From an uncultured Collinsella sp. (lineage in GTDB: Bacteria > Actinomycetota > Coriobacteriia > Coriobacteriales > Coriobacteriaceae): a stretch of DNA of 13,068 bases. The stretch spans positions 1-13,068 of the forward strand of contig CAUCXP010000021.1 of the NCBI GenBank assembly GCA_958446785.1, read 5' to 3'. Positions 12,977-13,068 of the stretch are shown here, piece after piece (the first letter of the stretch is position 1; each line of letters begins with the position of its first letter). The notes under the pieces are model-generated. The model made no database searches, was not told the DNA's origin, and saw only the letters and a list, made by a program, of their open reading frames with translations. Both the position numbers and the translations under genes were made by a program.

Positions 12977-13068
12977 CTACATTTGTAGGAACAGTTCGTG
13001 GAGGCGGGTGTCTTCATCGAGTTCGGGGTTCAACGACACACACAGCGTATCAATCAGCCGTTCCGTAA
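12977..13068 (-). CDS. C-terminal fragment of an unidentified protein, cut by the window edge
   Basis: On the minus strand a frame enters at the right edge and reads 29 sense codons to TAG at 12979-12977. It includes RLIDTLCVSLNPELDEDTR and ends LHELFLQM. The other minus-strand frames here are interrupted, for example by TGA near the edge. The peptide looks like a normal amphipathic protein end. A non-coding stretch with hairpins follows the stop. The family is not recognisable from 29 residues. Confidence 0.5.
   Translation of the reverse strand, partial: TERLIDTLCVSLNPELDEDTRLHELFLQM

Overview
The window reads as chromosomal DNA of a high-GC, Gram-positive-type gut actinobacterium. A coriobacterium close to Collinsella is my best guess, inferred from base composition, strong AGGAGG-type ribosome sites, a choloylglycine/bile salt hydrolase, a Kup potassium transporter and an RGG-tailed winged-helix protein. 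No database search was possible, so the genus is an inference. There is no phage, insertion sequence, CRISPR array, rRNA or tRNA that I can support. The DNA holds about nine complete genes plus one truncated gene at each edge.

Left part (1-3502): a truncated minus-strand gene at the edge, then a minus-strand NCS2/AzgA-type purine permease with its own terminator. Divergent from it is a short peptide-deformylase-like gene whose catalytic glutamate is replaced by methionine. A 110-bp palindromic element and a terminator follow. Next comes a bile salt hydrolase with an intact N-terminal cysteine nucleophile. A 16-bp hairpin separates it from the convergent kup gene.

Middle (3523-9542): kup and an EamA/DMT exporter lie on the minus strand, separated by a 24-bp perfect palindrome. 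The exporter is divergent from a LysR regulator, and a perfect inverted repeat that could serve as operator lies in the gap. Downstream on the plus strand is the most striking gene: an XRE-type helix-turn-helix domain fused in frame to a complete alanine-type PLP aminotransferase. A strong ribosome site and ATG lie exactly at the domain boundary, so a second, enzyme-only product is likely. Its promoter region carries four copies of the half-site AATTGAAC spaced by whole helical turns, which suggests autoregulation by a metabolic enzyme-regulator.

Right part (9558-13068): a second short peptide deformylase (minus strand, HEIDH intact but motif-1 Gln replaced by Met) and a DHA2-type MFS exporter (plus). 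Then comes a protein with an acidic N-terminus, a MarR-like winged helix and about 105 residues of RGG repeats. The final 300 bases between genes are packed with inverted repeats, including a bidirectional terminator, a REP-like 31-bp element and a 68-bp hairpin. They end in the 3' part of another minus-strand gene.

The genes look like mostly independent transcription units (short gaps with hairpins, many strand switches) rather than one pathway. The recurring themes are small-molecule transport (purines, K+, amino acids or metabolites, drugs), host bile chemistry and N-terminal protein processing.
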